Positions 50,630-63,535 are shown, numbered from the stretch's first letter. The stretch is DNA of 64,000 nucleotides from Amphiduros pacificus (GCA_949316495.1 OX439007.1:12435479-12499478); one strand, 5' to 3'. Made by a program: numbers and translations. Notes: generated by a model from the sequence alone, not told the origin.

Positions 50630-51610
50630 ATGAATGAATGAATGGTTGCTTAGAGGCACATCAACCACCAAGGTTATTCAGTGCCTAAAAATGATAAAAC
50701 ATTAACGTTTATAAAATTAATATGATATGTAAATAATCTTAACAACACAAATATCAACAAAATCCTTTCAATATATCAGTTATAGATATAACAAATTTGT
50801 ATAAATAAATTCAATATAAAAGACTTTAAATACCATCTGATGTTTCACGGTTCTTGATAAATAGGCCAATGACCTAAGTAAACAAGAGCTCCACACTTAA
50901 AATTGGTTATAAAGTCCTATTTGGTTTAAAAACGATACTATCACAGAAGTATCTACGGTATCAAATAACAAATGTAAATCTTGCACATTAAAATATTGAG
51001 TCCTAATTATATCAAAATCGATACATTCAATTAAAATATGTTTGACAGTCATAGCCCTTTGACATCCAATACACTGAGGCTGATCTTCGCCTTTCAGAAG
51101 ATAGCAATGTGTCAAACGACTATGTCCTATTCTTATACGAGTCAGACTCTTCTCTTCGGTTAATTCTAATAGCACCTTTAGTTTTTCCAAGAACGGGCTT
51201 ATTTTCATGTAGTTTATTAAAAATAGCTTCGTTCCAGCGTGATTGCCATTTAAAACGTAAAAAAACAGTAATATATTTCTTAAATTCTGTATAAGGTATA
51301 AGCATATTTATTGGCCGCTTATCCAATGCTGCCTTGGCAGCTTGGTCCGCAGCCTCATTTCCAAGGATTCCAATATGACTGGGAATCCAGTAAAAACGAA
51401 TCTCTTTATTTTCCTCAGTACAGAGTTTATGATACCGTTCAAGGATATTTAAAATAATGGATTTTTCCAATCCTTGGCTTTCAATGCTTGTAAACAAGAC
51501 AAAGAATCAGAAAATATTAAAAATTTCTGATGTGGAGAAGTCTCCACATGATCTAAAGCTAGGTATAAAGCATGAAGTTCTGCAGAATAAATAGATGATT
51601 TATTTGGCAG
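50630..51610 (-). mobile_element. I/Nimb-like LINE, copy 2, 5'-truncated
   Basis: Contains the family 3' UTR and the end of the RNase H and zinc-finger region only. It is flanked by a 14-bp duplication TAAATGGTCACTGA at 50616-50629 and 51611-51624. Remaining frames at 50897-51208 and 51120-51497 match copy 1 closely but are out of register with each other. Typical incomplete reverse transcription. Confidence 0.9.
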
Positions 51611-52033
51611 TAAATGGTCACTGAGGAATGACTGCTCACTTATTTTCTAAAATAACAATAATACCAATCAAAATGTATCAGCCCAAAAAAATGAAAGCTC
51701 AAACTTGCCACCTTATCAAGTCCATGTAACTGTTTTATTTCAATTGTCTACAGAGGCATGACTGTTCAACCAAGCATGATGTTTTATGTTCATCACTGTG
51801 ACTGTTCACTGAAGCATGACCTTCATAGATCTAATACTACTCAATATGTATCATCCCACCAATAATGATACATCTGAATTTAATAGTCAATGAATATATC
51901 TAATGGCTCTAAATGCTGCCAAACAGATGGATGGACAGACAGAGAGTGATAACTTAGCCTCGCCAATCAGTTGTCACAGGCGAGATAAAAATATGCCTAT
52001 GTAGTAGATGGGCAATATAGTGGTTTGAACATT

Positions 52034-52525
52034 TCATGTTTGATTTAAGGTGATTGGGTCATTGATCATGTACTTCCCAATGACACATGCCACAACATAC
52101 CACATTAACATTTTCCACTGACCTTTCCACACATTTAAGACTTTCGGATAAACAGAGTACGTTCCTTTTGAACTTCCAATTTTGTAAGAACTTCCTGCTA
52201 ATTTTTCAAAACCGTCCTCCTGCAGATAATTGTTCAGGTCTGATTCTAATTTTGATAAAAATATACAATTATGAAACCACATCACTCCGGCTGTTGTTAG
52301 CAATGATTTGGGGTGTTTGGTTTTCTGCACGTTCAATCTTGCCATGACGTCATGGTTTGCAATCGCTGATGCTATTAACTCTAGCAGATGTTGACTTGTT
52401 ATTTTCACTCCCACTGGAGCATATATTTCTGATTTTCTATTTTCATTTTTATCATTCTCAGGATCTGAGTCGAAGTCACTTGCAGAACTGTCTGAGGTCT
52501 GAGTATTTATTGGATTGTGAACCAA
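52034..52525 (-). CDS. Hypothetical protein, 163 aa
   Basis: Open frame with a Ser/Asp/Glu-rich start (TSDSSASDFDSDPENDKNEN), a middle part (ITSQHLLELIASAIANHDVM) and an aromatic C-terminus (GQWKMLMWYVVACVIGKYM). The last 43 codons are preserved on the opposite strand at 52708-52803 plus 55501 onward, with mostly silent or conservative changes, so this part has been coding. I do not recognise a family. It may be an exon of a transposon gene, since a Mutator-like transposase lies next to the second copy. Confidence 0.35.
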   Translation of the reverse strand: MVHNPINTQTSDSSASDFDSDPENDKNENRKSEIYAPVGVKITSQHLLELIASAIANHDVMARLNVQKTKHPKSLLTTAGVMWFHNCIFLSKLESDLNNYLQEDGFEKLAGSSYKIGSSKGTYSVYPKVLNVWKGQWKMLMWYVVACVIGKYMINDPITLNQT

Positions 52526-52803
52526 TGTGATTCCTTGCAGAGTAACAAAGCCACTTAACTTGATCAGACAATGTGATAAACTTATTTGTCATGAGTTTTC
52601 ATATAACTAAATAATTGGTTTTGCTTTAGATGTTTATAAAAGTATGGAAAGCTTACCTTTTTCAGATTCACACTTTGTGATCCAAACTAAAAAACAAAAG
52701 TTCAAAAGGAAAGTACTCTGTTTATCCGAAAGTCTTAAACATGTGGACAGGTCAGTGGAAAATGTTAATGTGGTATGTTGTGGCGTGTGTCATTGGGAAG
52801 TAC

Positions 52804-55500
52804 ATGAATGAATGAACGAATGAATGGTTGCTTAGAGGCACATCAACCACTAAGGTTATTTAGTGCCTAAAAATGGTAAAAATGAATGAATGAATGATTT
52901 CACATTGACACAATAAAGTGCCAAAACAGTAAAAATAGAAATGTAATATTGACTAGAAACAAAATGTAAATGTTAATACAATATGTAGATAACACAAGAA
53001 TTTATCAACAGCATTTATATAATATCAATCAAATATAATAAATATGTATAATTTGTTTAAAAGACTTTATCAGTATGATGTTTTGCAGTTCTTGATAAAT
53101 AAGTCAATGACATAAATAAACAAAAGCTCTGCCCTTAAAACTGATTATAAAGTCCTATGTGAGTTAAAAACGATACTATCACAGAATGAATGAATGAATG
53201 GTTGCTTAGAGGCACATCAACCACTAAGGTTATTTAGTGCCTAAAAATGGTACAAATGAATGAATGAATGGTTTCACATTAACACAATAAAGTGCCAAAA
53301 CAGTAAAAATAGAATCGTAATATTGACTAGAAACAAAATGTAAATGTTAATACAATATGTAGATAACACAAGAATTTATCAACTGTGAACACCTTTATAT
53401 AATATCAATCAAATATAATAAATATGGATGATTTGTTAAAAAGACTTTATCAGTATGATGTTTTGCAGTTCTTGATAAATAAGTCAATGACATAAATAAA
53501 CAAAAGCTCTGCCCTTAAAACTGATTATAAAGTCCTATGTGAGTTAAAAACGATACTATCACAGAATGAATGAATGAATGGTTGCTTAGAGGCACATCAA
53601 CCACTAAGGTTATTTAGTGCCTAAAAATGGTACAAATGAATGAATGAATGGTTTCACATTAACACAATAAAGTGCCAAAACAGTAAAAATAGAAACGTAA
53701 TATTGACTAGAAACAAAATGTAAATGTTAATACAATATGTAGATAACACAAGAATTTATCAACTGTGAACACCTTTATATAATATCAATCAAATATAATA
53801 AATATGGATGATTTGTTAAAAAGACTTTATCAGTATGATGTTTTGCAGTTCTTGATAAATAAGTCAATGACATAAATAAACAAAAGCTCTGCCCTTAAAA
53901 CTGATTATAAAGTCCTATGTGAGTTAAAAACGATACTATCACAGAAGTATCTACAGTATCAAATAACGTATGTAAATCTTGTACATTAAAATATTGAGTT
54001 CTTATAATATCAAAATCGATACACTCAATTAAAATATGTTTCATAGTCAAAGCCCTTTGACAACCAATACATTCCGGTTGATCTTCACCTTTAAGCAGAT
54101 AACAGTGCGTCAAATGACTATGACCTATTCTTATACGGGTTAAAACTGACTCTTCTCTACGGTTAATTCTAATAGCACCTTTAGTTTTGCCTAGAACGGG
54201 CTTAATTTCATGTAATTTATTAAAAATAGCTTCGTTCCAGCGCAACTGCCATTTAGAACATAAAAAAACAGTAATATATTTCTTAAACTCTGTATATGGA
54301 ATAAGTAAATCTATTGGGCGTTTGTCCAATGCTGCTTTGGCAGCTTGGTCAGCGGCCTCATTTCCATGGATTCCAATGTGACTGGGGATCCAATAAAAAC
54401 AAATTTCTTTATTTTCATCTGTACAGAGTCTATGATACCGTTCGAGAATTTTGTAAATAAAGGGATTTTTCCAATCCTTTGCTTTCAATGCTTGTAAACA
54501 AGACAAAGAATCAGAAAAAATTAAAAATGTTTGATGTGGAGAAGTCTCCACATGATCCAAAGCAAGGTACAATGCATGTAGTTCTGCAGAAAAAATCGAT
54601 GATTTATTTGGTAGACGTTCTGAATAAATATGATTGCCCTTAACAGCAGCTGCAGCAGCCTTCTCATTGTCAATGATCCATCAGTGTATATACACTGATA
54701 TCCAGTGAAAATAGATTTAATTTCTTTATATCTATTTATATAAAGGGATGGATCGGTTGAGTATTTCTTTAATTCTGACATGGCTAGATTAATATTTAAA
54801 GTTGCATAGGTCCATGGAGGTGTTTCTGGATATTGAAATTTAGCTACGTGATTCGGATTTAAATTTAAAGATTGTAAAGATTCTTTAATGCGAATACCAA
54901 AAGTCGGTATTGTAGTTGGTTTATTTTCAAAAAGATCAACATAATTTGGATTGAATATAGCTTCATGTACAGGATTGTCTGGACAAGCAGCAATTTTTGT
55001 AGCATACTGAAGGGCAAGCTTTTCTCTTCTTAAATCAAGAGGCAGTTCATCTGCCTCTACTGCCAAGCTATCTGCAGGCGAGGTACAAAATGCACCAAGG
55101 CATAGTCTTAACCCTTGATTTTGTACAGGATCGAGCATTTTAATATATGATGGACGTGCTGATCCATATACCATACACCCATAATCAAGTTTGGAACGTA
55201 CCAGTGCTCTATATAATTGTAATAAAACATTACGGTCCCCTCCCCAATCGGTATGGGCGAGAACCCGTAATAAATCTAATGCCTTCTGGCATTTCTTTTT
55301 TACATATTTAATATGAGGGATAAAAGATAGTTTTCTATCAAATATAAGTCCAAGAAACTTGGTTTCTCCGACAAAAGGGATTTGAGTTTGGCCAAGGTGT
55401 AGATCAGGATCTGGGTGAGCCTTCCACTTTTTACAAAAGTGCATACATACGGTCTTTTTCAAAGAAAACTTAAATCCATTGTTATCAGCCCATTCTTGTA
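52804..55500 (-). mobile_element. I/Nimb-like LINE, copy 3, 5'-truncated, triplicated 3' UTR
   Basis: Runs from the TGAATGAATGAACG tail to the middle of the RT. Frames 53895-54572 (RNase H and finger) and 54521-55513 (RT end, tether, RNase H start) match copy 1, with one frame change near 54665. It inserted into the right arm of the inverted duplication. The uninterrupted left arm gives the empty site, and comparison suggests loss of two or three target bases with no duplication. Confidence 0.88.
52809..53930. repeat. Three tandem copies of the LINE 3' UTR, about 380 bp each
   Basis: Each unit starts GAATGAATGAATGGTTGCTT and ends ACGATACTATCACAG. Joins lie near 53184 and 53564. Units two and three are nearly identical. 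The first is more diverged and lacks the GTGAACACC stretch. Each unit also has an internal GAATGAATGAATGGTTTCAC copy of the tail. Confidence 0.88.
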
Positions 55501-55563
55501 ATGACCCAATCACCTTAAATCAAACATGAAATGTTCAAACCACTATATTGCCCATCATACTAC

Positions 55564-57260
55564 ATGTGACAAGCAGTATGTATCTTATGCTGGATTCCTT
55601 GGCTTCAAAGCAACACCTTATGAATATCAATTCACACCTGTACCTCAGTTTCCCAAGAACCAAGTTTCGACATTGATATCAGCTTCATCCGTCCTGAACC
55701 AGTAACGGAGGACACAATTCTAGATGCTTCACTCAACCCAATTGAAGCTGGCATCCACTTGCCGACATATGCCATTGTCGAGAAGGGCACTAGGATGGGA
55801 AGCCCATGCTCACCGACACTTCTGGATACACCTACACCAAGAAGTGGGTAAAGAAGCAACTTCCAGATAGGTGTATCTGGATCTGCAGTGTCCGCGGCAA
55901 AGCCCTTATGTGCCCAGCCACAGTTAATCAAGTGGGGGAGATGTTCATTGCCATGTGCACCCGGCAAAACCAGGCTTGTATGTGGCAGTGCAACTACGTG
56001 CTGATGTGAAAGACAAGGCCAAGGCTGACATATTCAAGTCTGGGGCAGCCATTGTGGAAGAAGCCCTCACTGCGACCGTGTCTGCTAACCTGCCACCTGC
56101 CAGCTGCCCCAACCCTGCCGACCTTGCAAGAGCTCCAAATAGGGCACGCCAGGCTGAACGTCCAGCAGAGCCAAGAGATTTGGAGTTCAACCTGGCTGAA
56201 GATCACATCCCAAAAGACTTCCTCAGGAAAGATTTGCTGGTAGATGGTGCCCGTCACCTCAACTTTTTAACCCAAGAACAAGAAACAGTATTGGACAAGG
56301 CAAAGACAATGTATCTCGATGGAACTTTCAAGATCGTGGGCCACCCGTTTACTCAACTCTTCAGTATCCATTCGTTTGTGAAGGCGAAAACGACAACATC
56401 AAACAAGTACCACTTGCTTTCATGCTTATGTCCCGCAGAAGCAAGAAGGACTACAAAAAGGTGCTGAAGGCCATCAAAAAGATCCTGCCATCCAGAGGAG
56501 TCTACCTACAGTCCTCGGTGGTCGACTTTGAAATAGCGATGTGGCAGGCACTGAGAGCTGTCTTTCCAGAGGTAGAGGTGCGTGGATGCGTCTTTCATTG
56601 GACGCAGGCTGTGTGGAGACGATGCCAGAACTTGGGCCTGCAGGAAGCCTACACATCCGACAGCACTGTCCACTCTTTCATCAGGAAACTTCTGGCCTTG
56701 CCGTTCCTCCCTCACAAACACATCCGGCCCTCTTTCGAAAAACTGAGAGAAAAAGCTACCCAAGGTCCCTTGACTGAGCTGTGCAGCTATGTGGAGACGA
56801 CCTGGATGGATGGTTACTGGAACCCAGCAGACTGGTGTATATATTGGCAAGCCATCAGGACAAACAATGACGTTGAGGGATGGCATCGCAGAATCAACCG
56901 CAAGGCCAGCCTTCCCTCCGTCCAGTTTTACTTGCTCCTGAAACTCCTCCATGATGAAGCCAAGATGGTAGAGCTGCAGATGAAGCTGCTGAAGGCATCA
57001 AAATGCATCCGATACCAAAGAAGGAAGTATCGTCAACTGCAGGGCAAGATCCATGCTTTGTGGGCAAGTTACGATGCTGGACAGATGAAGACATCAGCCC
57101 TCCTTAGTGGATGCAGTCACCTGTATGGACCAATTGAAAAATGCTGAGACTGAAGATACTGCCAGTTCCTGAAGAGACATTCATCTAAATATGCCAGTTC
57201 CTTAAGAGACAATAATTAAATATGCCAGAAGAGACAATGAATAAATATGAGACATTAATG
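55564..57260 (+). mobile_element. Mutator-like (MULE) transposon remnant
   Basis: The sequence around the transposase relic is GC-richer than its surroundings. Terminal inverted repeats could not be placed with confidence. The inverted duplication ending at 55563 may be its left end or an independent feature. Confidence 0.6.
55806..57147 (+). pseudogene. MULE transposase with FLYWCH-like zinc finger, frameshifted
   Basis: Three successive frames: 55806-55950 (SGYTYTKKWVKKQLPDRCIW, CSVRGKALMCPATVN, a FLYWCH-type C2H2 finger), 55955-56390 and 56390-57147. The core has the MULE layout: MYLDGTFKIVGHPFTQLFSI with the first Asp, VPLAFMLMSRRSKKDY, SSVVDFEIAMWQALRAVFP with the second Asp, RGCVFHWTQAVWRR with the C-x3-H motif, and TNNDVEGWHRRIN with the Glu. 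The catalytic triad is therefore present, but at least two frameshifts (near 55950 and 56390) break the reading frame. A short intron at either place is an alternative. Confidence 0.82.
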
Positions 57261-59601
57261 TATTAGAAATTAGTATGTATTTTGTGAGAATTGCCTACAC
57301 ATAATCTTCTAATATCGTATCCATTATTGTTGCTTGCATTTATAAATAAATTTTTTAACAAAATTATGTTTATGGTTCTCAATAAACATATTTCTGATAG
57401 AAGTGAATTCACAATAATTTGTCTAATTTGTCAATTCTCTGGTAGGATAATGGCTTTAGAGGTACCAAAAGGTAAGCAGTTTTAGATGAGAAGATCAAAG
57501 TTGACTGACAGACAGACAGAATGACAAACAATTTGCCCCCCCTCCCCCCCCCCCGACTACAGAGAGAGTCCCGGTGTCACATAAAAAAAATAAAGTTCTT
57601 GGTTCAGTGGTGACTTTTGACCATCATTACTACAGCAGTAAAATATCACTCTATAACAAGTAAACATGTTTGCATGCTCACACTGATGACTTCTTCGTAA
57701 CGCATAAGCCCAGTAGCCACATCAAGGGCAGTCATCATTTACTTAGTTTCTTTTTTTTTTTAGGTTTCCCAGAAAAACCAAATTAGTAGGGTAGCCAGTA
57801 TAATGTTACATGTACTTACATGTCAAATATTGAATAGCAATTGGTTTCAATAAATATTCTTAACATTTTCCTTGAAATTCCTGGCTATACCACTGTTAAT
57901 GCTTGTTTGGTGAACAATCACCAAGCATATTGGAAAAAACTGGGCTTATCTAGCAAGCAGAACAGAACTAAGCAGTAGATTATAGTGCATGTAACAAAAA
58001 AAACCCAGCATATATTATTCAAATTCGAATTGCATGTGACAAAATGAATCAAACAATGAATTAAATTGCAATATATTCTAAATTAAATTGTATAAATCAA
58101 GCAATCTATTTCATGATATGTAGAAATTAAGTACTTCACAAAACCTCCATAAATTTTTTGTAGGTTTTCCTACCCAGCGACGATAGTTAAAAAAAATAAA
58201 AACTCATATTCGGCCCTATTTTTGAATATACCGCTGATCCCCTACATATCAGAAATGATTATGCCAGCTCCCATTTTTTTTTATAAAGTGTACCTCCATA
58301 AATAGGGCCAAATATGGGTTTTTATTTTGTTTACCTATTGTCGCTGGGTAAAATTGGGTTAATCTGTACTTAATAATATAACAAACCAAATAAAATTAAA
58401 TATAACAAGACAAGATAATAACTTCAAAGTAAAATTGTAACATTGGGTCTATCTGTACTTAACAATATAACATACCAAATAAAATTAAATATAACAAGAT
58501 AACATAAAAACTTTTGAAACTAAATATTACAAGATAACATAAAAACTTTTGAAACATTTTGCAATCTCATATTATGACATGTTCAAATGTACTGCTATAT
58601 GGAAGTAAACCAGTCTGGAATAATATGAACATAATATTATCATCACCCACCATTTGCAACAAACAATACCAAGAAACAATAAATCCCCTGATTGCCAATT
58701 GTTTTGTTACATACCTGAACAGAGAAGTCTTTCATTGGTCTATGAGGAAATGATTGACATCAGACATCAATTGTTACAACTTGATCGGCAAATGTATCAA
58801 ATATTGAAACAATGTATAGATTCTACACCAAATATTGAAACAATGTATAGATTCTACAATTTATGTTAAGATTTTATCACAAAGTTGTAGAATTTCACTA
58901 AACTTGGCTCTTGCTTAACATGTTTCAAAATCTTTTAATACATGAGACGGAGTGGTAACGAGTTGGAAAGGCCATGAGGCGGTATTGTTGTGATGCGGTA
59001 TGGTTGTGATGCACAGCTACTGAGGCGATCTCCTGTGAGGTGAAGTGACCTGTTACCACCATGACAGCTCCCAAGTCTTTCCACTCAAAACAGGTGGTGC
59101 CCCCTATAATGAGTGATAATAGTTAGTTTGCTGAACGCAAGAATATATGTATTTCATAGATTCTGCAATGTTTTGGCTCAGAAAATGACTGCCATATTAC
59201 AGCAAGATGTTAATTTTCCTTTTGAAGAGAAACTTCAATGTGATTTCACGGCCCTACTACAGTTTCATCAAAGAACAAAGGCCCTACCATAACTCACAAC
59301 AAACGGCAACACGATGTGTCTCTGATCTCTGCCAAAGAACCTGTTGAGGAAGATTTGCTCTGGGAGGTTTGTCTCAACGCCTTTGATTTGATTTGATATG
59401 TTGGCCGCTCCACTTCTGTTTCGTGGGCACTCAGAACCTACGCAGCGTGGCTACCCAGCTAGAGACTCACCTAAACACTCACTCCTTCCCTTGGGGCCTA
59501 CAATCATAGAGAACTACATCAGTGTTTTCACACTGCACGTGCTGGTCAATGATGTCATGTCAATGGTTTGCACGTGCCTGAGGCGATGATGTAAGGCTTA
59601 T
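57261..59601. other. Intergenic with a MITE
   Basis: AT-rich, a poly(C) tract at 57538-57553, the MITE at 58173-58348 and short direct repeats at 58380-58560 (ATATAACAAGATAACATAAA). No gene recognised. A 63-codon frame at 59398 has no visible similarity. Confidence 0.45.
58173..58348. mobile_element. Mariner/Tc1-like MITE, 176 bp
   Basis: Terminal inverted repeats of about 48 bp, starting CCCAGCGACGATAG and ending CTATTGTCGCTGGG, with inner matches TAAAAACTCATATTCGGCCC and GGCCAAATATGGGTTTTTA. Flanked by TA at 58171-58172 and 58349-58350. No coding capacity. Confidence 0.8.
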
Positions 59602-59879
59602 ATGAATGAATGAATGAATGAATGAATGGTTGCTTAGAGGCACATCAACCACTAAGGTTATTCAGTGCCTAAAAGTGGTAAAAACATAAACGTTTATAAA
59701 ATCAATATGATATGTAAATAATCTTAACAACACAAAAATTATCAACAAAATCCTTTCAATATATCAGTTATAGACATAACAAATTTGTATAAATAAATTC
59801 AATATAAAAGACTTTAAATACCATATGATGTTTCGCGGTTCTTGATAAATAGGCCAATGACCTAAGTAAACAAGAGCTC

Positions 59880-62800
59880 CACACTTAAAATTGGTTATAA
59901 AGTCCTATTTGGTTTAAAAACGATACTATCACAGAAGTATCTACAGTATCAAATAACGAATGTAAATCTTGCACATTAAAATATTGAGTCCTAATTATAT
60001 CAAAATCAATACATTCAATTAAAATATGTTTAATAGTCATAGCCCTTTGACATCCAACACACTGAGGCTGATCTTCACCTTTAAGAAGATAGCAATGTGT
60101 TAAATGACTATGTCCTATTCTTATTCGACTTAAAACAGACTCTTCTCTTAATTAATTCTACAAGCACCTTTTGTTTTACCCAGAACGGGTTTAATTTCGT
60201 GTAATTTATTAAAAACTGCTTCATTCCAGCGCAATTGCCATTTAGAACGTTAAAAAACAGTAATATATTTCTTAAACTCTGTATAAGGTATAAGCATATT
60301 TATTGGCCGCTTATCCAATGCTGCCTTGGCAGCTTGGTCCGCAGCCTCATTTCCAATGATTCCAATATGACTGGGAATCCAGTAAAAACGAATTTCTTTA
60401 TTTTCCTCAGTACAGAGTTTGTGATGCCGCTCAAGGATATTGTAAATAAAAGGATTTTTCCAATCCTTTGCTTTCATTGCTTGTAAAGAAGACAATGAAT
60501 CAGAAAATATTAAAAATTTTCGATGTGGAGAAGTCTCCACATGATCTAAAGCTAGGTATAAAGCATGAAGTTCTGCAGAATAAATAGAAGATTTATTTGG
60601 CAGACGTTCTGAATAAATATGATTGCCCTTAACAGCAGCTGCAGCAGCCTTGTCGTCATCAAATGATCCATCAGTGTAAATACACTGATATCCAGTGAAA
60701 ACAGATTTTATTTCATTATATCTATTTATATACAGGGATGGATCGGTTGAGTATTTCTTTAATTCTGACATGGCTACATTAATATTTAAAGATTCGTAGG
60801 TCCATGGAGGTGTTTCTGGATATTGAAATTTAGCTATTTGATTTGGATTTAAATTTAAAGATTGTAAAGATTCTTTGATGCGAATGCCAAAAGTTGGTAT
60901 TGTATTAGATTTACTTTCAAAAAGGTCAACATAGTTTGGATTAAATATAGTATCATGTGCAGGATTGTCTGGACAAGCTGCAATTTTTGCAGCATACTGA
61001 AGGGCAAGCTTTTCTCTTCTTAAATCAAGAGGCAGCTCATCTGCCTCAACTGCCAAGCTATCTGCAGGCGATGTACGAAATGCACCAAGGCAAAGTCGTA
61101 AACCTTGATTTTGTATAGGATCAAGCATTTTAATATAAGATGGACGTGCTGATCCATATATCATAAATCCATAATCAAGCTTAGAACGTACAAGCGCTCT
61201 GTAAAATTGCAATAAAATATTACGGTCCCCTCCCCAATCGGTATGGGCAAGAACCCGTAATAAATCCAATGCCTTCTGGCATTTCTTTTTAACGTATTTA
61301 ATGTGAGGAATAAAAGATAATTTCCTGTCAAAAATAAGTCCAAGAAACTTGGTTTCTTCGACAACAGGTATCCGAGTTTGGCCTAAATAAAGATCAGGAT
61401 CTGGGTGAACCTTCCATTTTTTACAAAAGTGCATACACACAGTTTTCTTTAAAGAAAACTTAAATCCGTTATGATCAGCCCATTCTTGTAATCTATTTAA
61501 ATGTTGTTGGAGCTGTCGTTCTATTGTATGCATGCTTGTGGACCTGTAGCTTAAGTTGAAATCATCAACAAAAAGTGAGCAATCTGCTCCAGGCCTCATA
61601 CAATCAACAATGCTGTTAATTTTAATAATAAAAAGGGTGACTGATAATATACTTCCCTGTGGAACACCCATTTCCTAATCAAAAGCATCAGAAAGTGATG
61701 AACCAACTCGGACCCTGAATTGTCTATTTGACAAAAATTTTTGAATAAAAAGGGGTAAACGACCCCTTAATCCCATATCATATAAATCGCTCATTATTCC
61801 AAATTTCCATGTAGTATCGTACGCTTTCTCTAAATCGAAGAAAATGCTAACCAGATGCTCACCTTTTAAAAAACCCTCTCTTATAAATGTCTCTAAACGT
61901 ACCAGGTGGTCAATGGTACTTCGAGTTTTTCTAAAGCCACTCTGTGCAACAGAAATAAAAGCTGCAGTTTCTAAAAACCAAACTAAACGCTCATTAATCA
62001 TTCGCTCCATTGTTTTACAGATACAACTGGTTAAAGCAATGGGGCGATAATTATTTGAATCTGAGGAGTCTTTGCCAGGCTTAGGAATGGGAATAATAGT
62101 GGCTTCACTCCATGAAGGAGGAAAATCACCACTTTCCCAAATGTTATTAAAAATATTTAAAAGATGCCCAAGTGATTGATCAGGGAGGTGTTTAAGGATT
62201 TGGTAGTGAATTTGATCAGGCCCAGGAGCGGTATCATGAGATTTATCCAAAGCAAGTTTCAAATCTTCTATTGTAAATGATTTATTATATTCTTCCAAGT
62301 TATGAGATGTAAAATTTAGTTGGTTTCTTTCTTTCCTATTTCTTATTTGTTGAAATTTTGCAGAATAATTATTGGATGAGGAATTCTTAGAAATTGTTTG
62401 ACCTATTGTGTTACTTATTTCAGTGGGATTTGTAATTAATTGGCCATTATGAGTTAGATGTTTGATCCTTGCTCCACCTCCCTTCCCCGAAATTTTACGC
62501 AAAAAAGCTGTCAAGGAGCGCAAAAAAGCTCTGAAAAAATTTAATCGACAGCCAACTCAATATAATTTGCACCAATTTCGAGTAAAAAGAGCTAAAGCCC
62601 GTTATATTATCAAAATAAGCAAGAGAAAAAGTTGGAAGGATTATGTTTCACTCATCATTAAACCAGGGTTTTTCTTTAATTTTAGAATTTGGCTTTGATT
62701 TGGGAATACACCCATCAGCAATATCATACAATATATCTGTAAAAACTTGAAGAGGATCATCTACATTGTTAAAAAGTTCTGGAGTTATTTTATTAAAACA

Positions 62801-63535
62801 GGATGTTTGAAATTTTGCCCAATCGGCTTTATGAAATTTCCACTTGGGGATTCGTTCGTCTGGTGGAGGAAAATGGTTATTTAAAATAATGGGATAATGA
62901 TCACTACCCCATTGATCTTCCTCTACTTCCCAGGAATAGTCTAAAAATAAATTTGGAGTGCACATGGAGAGATCTATTGATGTTAAAGAGCCTGTAGCAG
63001 GATGTAAATATGTCGGGGAATCGTCATTCCAAAGGCACAAACTATTATTATTTAAAAAATCTTCTATTATACGTCCTTTGGCATCAGTATTATTTCTGCC
63101 ACCCCAAAGATAGTTGTGTGCATTAAAGTCGCCAACTAACATATATGGCTGTGGCAGCTGGGTTATCAAATTATTTAAATCTGTAATATTAACTGGCTCA
63201 CTAGGCCGTAAATATATTGAACATATAGTTAATGTATTATACAGGGTAACCCTGACTGCAGAAGCTTGTAAATTAGTATTTAATGTTACTTTACTTTGTG
63301 GTATACAGGATTTAACAAAAACAGAAACTCCGCCATGTGCTCAGTCCATTGCATCTATTGAACCAACTTTATTATAAGGTACATACCCCTTAAATGTTGT
63401 GGAATTATCTTTGAATTTAGTTTCTTGTAAACAAATTACAGATGCGTTATATTTTTGGGCTAATAACTCCAGTTCTGGCCTGTTTGCCTCGAATCCTCTA
63501 CAGTTCCATTGTATGATACTGCTGATAGCCATATT
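59880..63535 (-). pseudogene. LINE copy 4 ORF2, broken
   Basis: Pieces match copy 1: endonuclease start at 63341-63535 and rest at 62648-63169, RT at 61675-62523 and 60250-61671, and RNase H end below 60250. Breaks relative to copy 1 and the family are an in-frame stop at about 61675 (GAT TAG GAA before the GVPQGSIL motif), a stop near 60254, a frame change near 63340 and the inverted block at 62502-62648. It keeps the SVAQSGFRKTRS stretch missing from copy 1, so it is not a simple daughter of copy 1. Confidence 0.85.
62502..62648 (+). other. Inverted internal segment of LINE copy 4
   Basis: This 147-bp block reads in coding orientation on + (KERKKALKKFNRQPTQYNL, RVKRAKARYIIKISKRKSW), while everything around it reads on -. 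The same block in copy 1 (about 46254-46403) is in normal orientation. About 46 bp next to the block in copy 1 (ending near 46250) are absent here. Confidence 0.9.

Larger units (their letters stand above)
51999..55563. repeat. Inverted duplication of a coding segment, arm split by LINE copy 3
   Basis: The left arm (about 51999-52180) is repeated inverted at about 52700-52803, continuing after the LINE at 55501-55563. Matching points are CTTTCGGATAAACAGAGTAC (52141-52160), whose complement lies near 52720, and AAATCAAACATGAAATGTTC at 55517-55536, whose complement lies near 52030. Both arms encode the same peptide (VYPKVLN, GQWKMLMWYVVACVIGKYM, DPITLNQT). Confidence 0.8.

Noticed and set aside
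62462-62698. Plus-strand 78-aa gene
   Set aside because: It is the inverted segment of LINE copy 4 ORF2, not an independent gene.
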